From: JAYWAM01 sp043782425 | GTDB taxonomy: Bacteria > Pseudomonadota > Gammaproteobacteria > Burkholderiales > Usitatibacteraceae | DNA: 8,018 nt | Assembly (NCBI GenBank): GCA_043782425.1 | Contig: JAYWAM010000366.1 | Location: forward strand, 1-8,018 | Direction of reading: 5' to 3' | Shown here: in pieces, positions 6,063 through 8,018 of the stretch | Layout: each line of letters opens with the position of its first letter | Position numbering within the stretch: position 1 is the stretch's first letter | Translations under genes and position numbers: made by a program | Notes under the pieces: model-generated | Told to the model about the DNA's origin: nothing | Database searches by the model: none | Seen by the model: only the letters and a program-made list of their open reading frames with translations

Positions 6063-7898
6063 ATGTGTGGCATCGTCGGCGCTATTGCGCAACGTAACGT
6101 CGTCCCCATTCTTACCGAGGGACTGAAGCGCCTTGAATACCGCGGCTACGATTCGGCCGGCATCGCCGTGCTCAACGGCGGCATCAAGCGCGTGCGGCGC
6201 GTGGGCCGTGTGGTGGAAATGGAAAACGCCGCTGTTGCCGCAGGTCTGAGCGGCTTGATCGGCATTGGACACACGCGCTGGGCAACGCACGGCGGCGTCA
6301 CTGAACCGAATGCGCATCCGCATGTTTCCATGGGCGAGGTCGCAGTGGTGCACAATGGCATTATCGAAAACCACGAGGCGCAACGCGAACGCCTCAAGCT
6401 GCTCGGCTACGAGTTTGAATCGCAGACCGATACTGAAGTGATCGCGCATCTGGTACATCATTACTTCAAGCAATCGCGCGATCTGCTGGAGGCCACACGC
6501 CTTGCGGTCGCCGATTTACATGGCGCTTACGCAATCGGAGTTGTCGTGTTATCCGATCCTGAAACCCTGACTTGCGCGCGCGTCGGCTGCCCGCTGCTCA
6601 TCGGCCTGGGTGATCCGCAAAAAGGCGAAAATTTTATTGCCTCCGATGTCTCCGCCATTCTCTCGGCCACGCGCCGTGTCATCTATCTGGAAGAAGGCGA
6701 TGTTGCAGCCATACGCCGCGCCTCCGTCACCATAGTTGATCGCGAAGGCAAGGCGGTTGTGCGCCCCGAGCACCTTTCCGAGTTGTGCGCCGACGAAACC
6801 AATCTCGGCCCCTACACCCACTACATGCAAAAGGAAATTCACGAGCAGCCGCGCGCCGTGTCCGACACCCTCGAGGGCGTGCTCACCCAGGGATTTTCCA
6901 GCGCGCTGTTCGGCGATGGCGCGGCGCAGGTGTTGCGCGACATCGACAGCGTGCTCATTCTGGCGTCGGGCACGAGCTTTTACGCCGCAATGGTGGCGCG
7001 CCAGTGGATAGAGTCGCTGGCAAAAATCCCCTGCACCGTTGAGCTTGGCCACGAATACCGCTACCGCGAATCCATTCCCAACCCGCGTCAGCTCGTCGTC
7101 ACCATTTCGCAATCGGGCGAAACGCTAGACACCATGGAAGCCCTGAAGCGCGCCAAACAACTGGGCCACGAAGCCACGCTTTCCATCTGCAACGTGCGCG
7201 AAAGCGCCATCCCGCGCGCCTCCAAGCTGGTGTTCTTTACGCGCGCCGGCGCGGAAATTGGCGTGGCGTCAACCAAGGCGTTTACCACGCAGCTTGTGTC
7301 GTTGTTTACGCTGGCGCTCGCCATCGCCAAGGAAAAGCAACGCCTGAGCAGCGCGCAGGAAGCGATGTACCTCGAGCAGTTGCGCTATGTGCCCGGCAGC
7401 CTGCAACACGCGCTTAATCTGGAGCCGCAGATTCAAGTCTGGGCCGAGCGCTTCGCCAAGAAAGATCACGCGCTGTTCCTCGGGCGCGGGCTGCACTACC
7501 CGATCGCGCTGGAAGGCGCGCTCAAGCTCAAAGAAATTTCCTACATCCACGCCGAAGCCTATCCCGCAGGCGAGCTCAAGCACGGCCCGCTGGCGCTGGT
7601 TGATGAGAACATGCCGGTGGTGGTGATCGCGCCCAATGATTCACTGCTGGAAAAAGTAAAGTCCAATATGCAGGAAGTGCGCGCGCGCGGCGGTGAACTT
7701 TACGTATTTGCCGATCTCGACAGTCACTTCAGCGAATCCGAAGGCGTGCACGTGATACGCACCCCGCGTCATTCAGGATTGTTATCGCCGGTGGTACACG
7801 CCGTGCCGGTGCAATTGCTGGCCTATCACGCCGCGCTCGCGCGCGGAACAGATGTGGACAAGCCGCGCAATCTGGCGAAGAGCGTGACGGTTGAGTGA
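6063..7898 (+). CDS. glmS: Glutamine--fructose-6-phosphate aminotransferase (isomerizing)
   Basis: GlmS makes glucosamine-6-phosphate from fructose-6-phosphate using glutamine nitrogen, the first committed step to UDP-GlcNAc. The 611-aa length matches the family (609 in E. coli). The N-terminal Ntn glutaminase domain (about 1-240) starts MCGIVGAI, so Cys2 becomes the nucleophile after Met removal. It contains RLEYRGYDSAG, TRWATHGGVTEPNAHPH, HNGIIEN and TDTEV. Two SIS isomerase domains follow: ASGTSFYA (301-308), SQSGETLDT (349-357), STKAFTTQL (403-411), LKLKEISYIHAEAYPAGELKHGP with Glu491 and His507, and the C-terminal KPRNLAKSVTVE (600-611) that carries the sugar-binding Lys606. CGGAGA at 6051-6056 is the ribosome binding site. 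The 94-bp leader has a small hairpin (5992-6007) and a -10-like TAGAAT (6013-6018) with no good -35. It probably shares a transcript with glmU. Confidence 0.98.
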   Translation: MCGIVGAIAQRNVVPILTEGLKRLEYRGYDSAGIAVLNGGIKRVRRVGRVVEMENAAVAAGLSGLIGIGHTRWATHGGVTEPNAHPHVSMGEVAVVHNGIIENHEAQRERLKLLGYEFESQTDTEVIAHLVHHYFKQSRDLLEATRLAVADLHGAYAIGVVVLSDPETLTCARVGCPLLIGLGDPQKGENFIASDVSAILSATRRVIYLEEGDVAAIRRASVTIVDREGKAVVRPEHLSELCADETNLGPYTHYMQKEIHEQPRAVSDTLEGVLTQGFSSALFGDGAAQVLRDIDSVLILASGTSFYAAMVARQWIESLAKIPCTVELGHEYRYRESIPNPRQLVVTISQSGETLDTMEALKRAKQLGHEATLSICNVRESAIPRASKLVFFTRAGAEIGVASTKAFTTQLVSLFTLALAIAKEKQRLSSAQEAMYLEQLRYVPGSLQHALNLEPQIQVWAERFAKKDHALFLGRGLHYPIALEGALKLKEISYIHAEAYPAGELKHGPLALVDENMPVVVIAPNDSLLEKVKSNMQEVRARGGELYVFADLDSHFSESEGVHVIRTPRHSGLLSPVVHAVPVQLLAYHAALARGTDVDKPRNLAKSVTVE

Positions 7899-7925
7899 GG
7901 GGTGGCAGTTGTCTAGCTTCCACGT

Positions 7926-7954
7926 TTGACACAAGCAACGACATTGCCTATAGT
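7926..7954 (+). promoter_or_regulatory. Near-consensus sigma-70 promoter for the downstream ORF
   Basis: TTGACA (7926-7931), a 17-bp spacer and TATAGT (7949-7954) match the sigma-70 consensus at 11 of 12 positions with ideal spacing. It is the best promoter in the window. Start of transcription is expected near 7961, only about 20 nt before the ATG at 7982, giving a short leader without a clear Shine-Dalgarno. Confidence 0.88.
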
Positions 7955-7955
7955 G

Positions 7956-7977
7956 TGATTAACATATTCGTTAATCA
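7956..7977. promoter_or_regulatory. Probable operator: perfect 8-bp inverted repeat over the transcription start
   Basis: TGATTAAC-N6-GTTAATCA begins one base after the -10 box and covers the predicted +1. A repressor dimer bound there would block the promoter. The ORF just downstream begins like an ArsR-family regulator, a family that typically represses its own operon through such A/T-rich dyads, so autoregulation is the likely reading. Confidence 0.75.
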
Positions 7978-7981
7978 TCTA

Positions 7982-8018
7982 ATGGTCGCTGAACTCGACA
8001 AAATCTTCGAAGCACTAG
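7982..8018 (+). CDS. Probable ArsR-family transcriptional regulator, N-terminus only (runs off window)
   Basis: Only 12 full codons are present, reading MVAELDKIFEAL. This resembles the start of small ArsR-type winged-helix repressors, whose N-termini commonly read M..LD.IF.ALADPTRR; the ADPTRR part would fall just past the window. The strong promoter and the dyad operator immediately upstream support a self-regulated repressor. Many ArsR proteins of this subtype are paired with an SRPBCC (AHSA1-like) protein gene downstream, which cannot be seen here. The gap from glmS is 83 bp with no terminator visible. The family call rests on very few residues plus context. Confidence 0.55.
   Translation, partial: MVAELDKIFEAL

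Noticed and set aside
1..8018. CRISPR arrays, tRNA or rRNA genes, phage or defence systems beyond the TA pair
   Set aside because: I saw no regularly spaced repeats, tRNA-like cloverleaf, rRNA sequence or further accessory genes. The rest is core metabolism.

Overview
The window is a stretch of ordinary proteobacterial chromosome, all genes on the + strand. It holds the 3' half of an F-type ATP synthase operon, then the two UDP-GlcNAc precursor genes glmU and glmS, and the first codons of a probable ArsR-type regulator. The order atpA-atpG-atpD-atpC-glmU-glmS and the protein sequences, especially AtpD, look betaproteobacterial. A Nitrosomonadales/Gallionellales- or Burkholderiales-like host is my best inference, made from remembered family sequences and not from a search.

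Region by region: 1-553 is the C-terminal part of AtpA (F1 alpha). Positions 554-1400 interrupt the usual direct atpA-atpG junction. This stretch carries a two-gene toxin-antitoxin module (RelE/HigB-like toxin 698-988, Xre-like antitoxin 1000-1308), a possible 39-codon hydrophobic ORF whose stop overlaps the toxin start, and a degenerate 33-bp direct repeat at each edge. Next are atpG (1401-2264), a 143-bp imperfect palindrome flanked by TA (2275-2421) that looks like a MITE, atpD (2440-3828) and atpC (3854-4276). A clear intrinsic terminator (4320-4346) closes the atp operon. The 285-bp gap before glmU also holds a REP-like hairpin. glmU (4562-5968) and glmS (6063-7898) follow 94 bp apart. 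After glmS there is a near-consensus sigma-70 promoter with a perfect 8-bp inverted repeat over the expected transcription start, leading into a truncated ORF that begins MVAELDKIFEAL.

The atp genes encode alpha, gamma, beta and epsilon of the F1 catalytic head. GlmS makes glucosamine-6-phosphate, and GlmU makes UDP-GlcNAc from glucosamine-1-phosphate for peptidoglycan and lipopolysaccharide. The core genes look intact and conventional. What is unusual is that two separate accessory insertions, the TA module and the palindromic element, sit inside the essential atp operon without breaking any gene. I see no evidence of a wholly new system. The points most worth a second look are the TA insertion with its flanking repeats, the possible coupled leader ORF, and the intercistronic palindrome.
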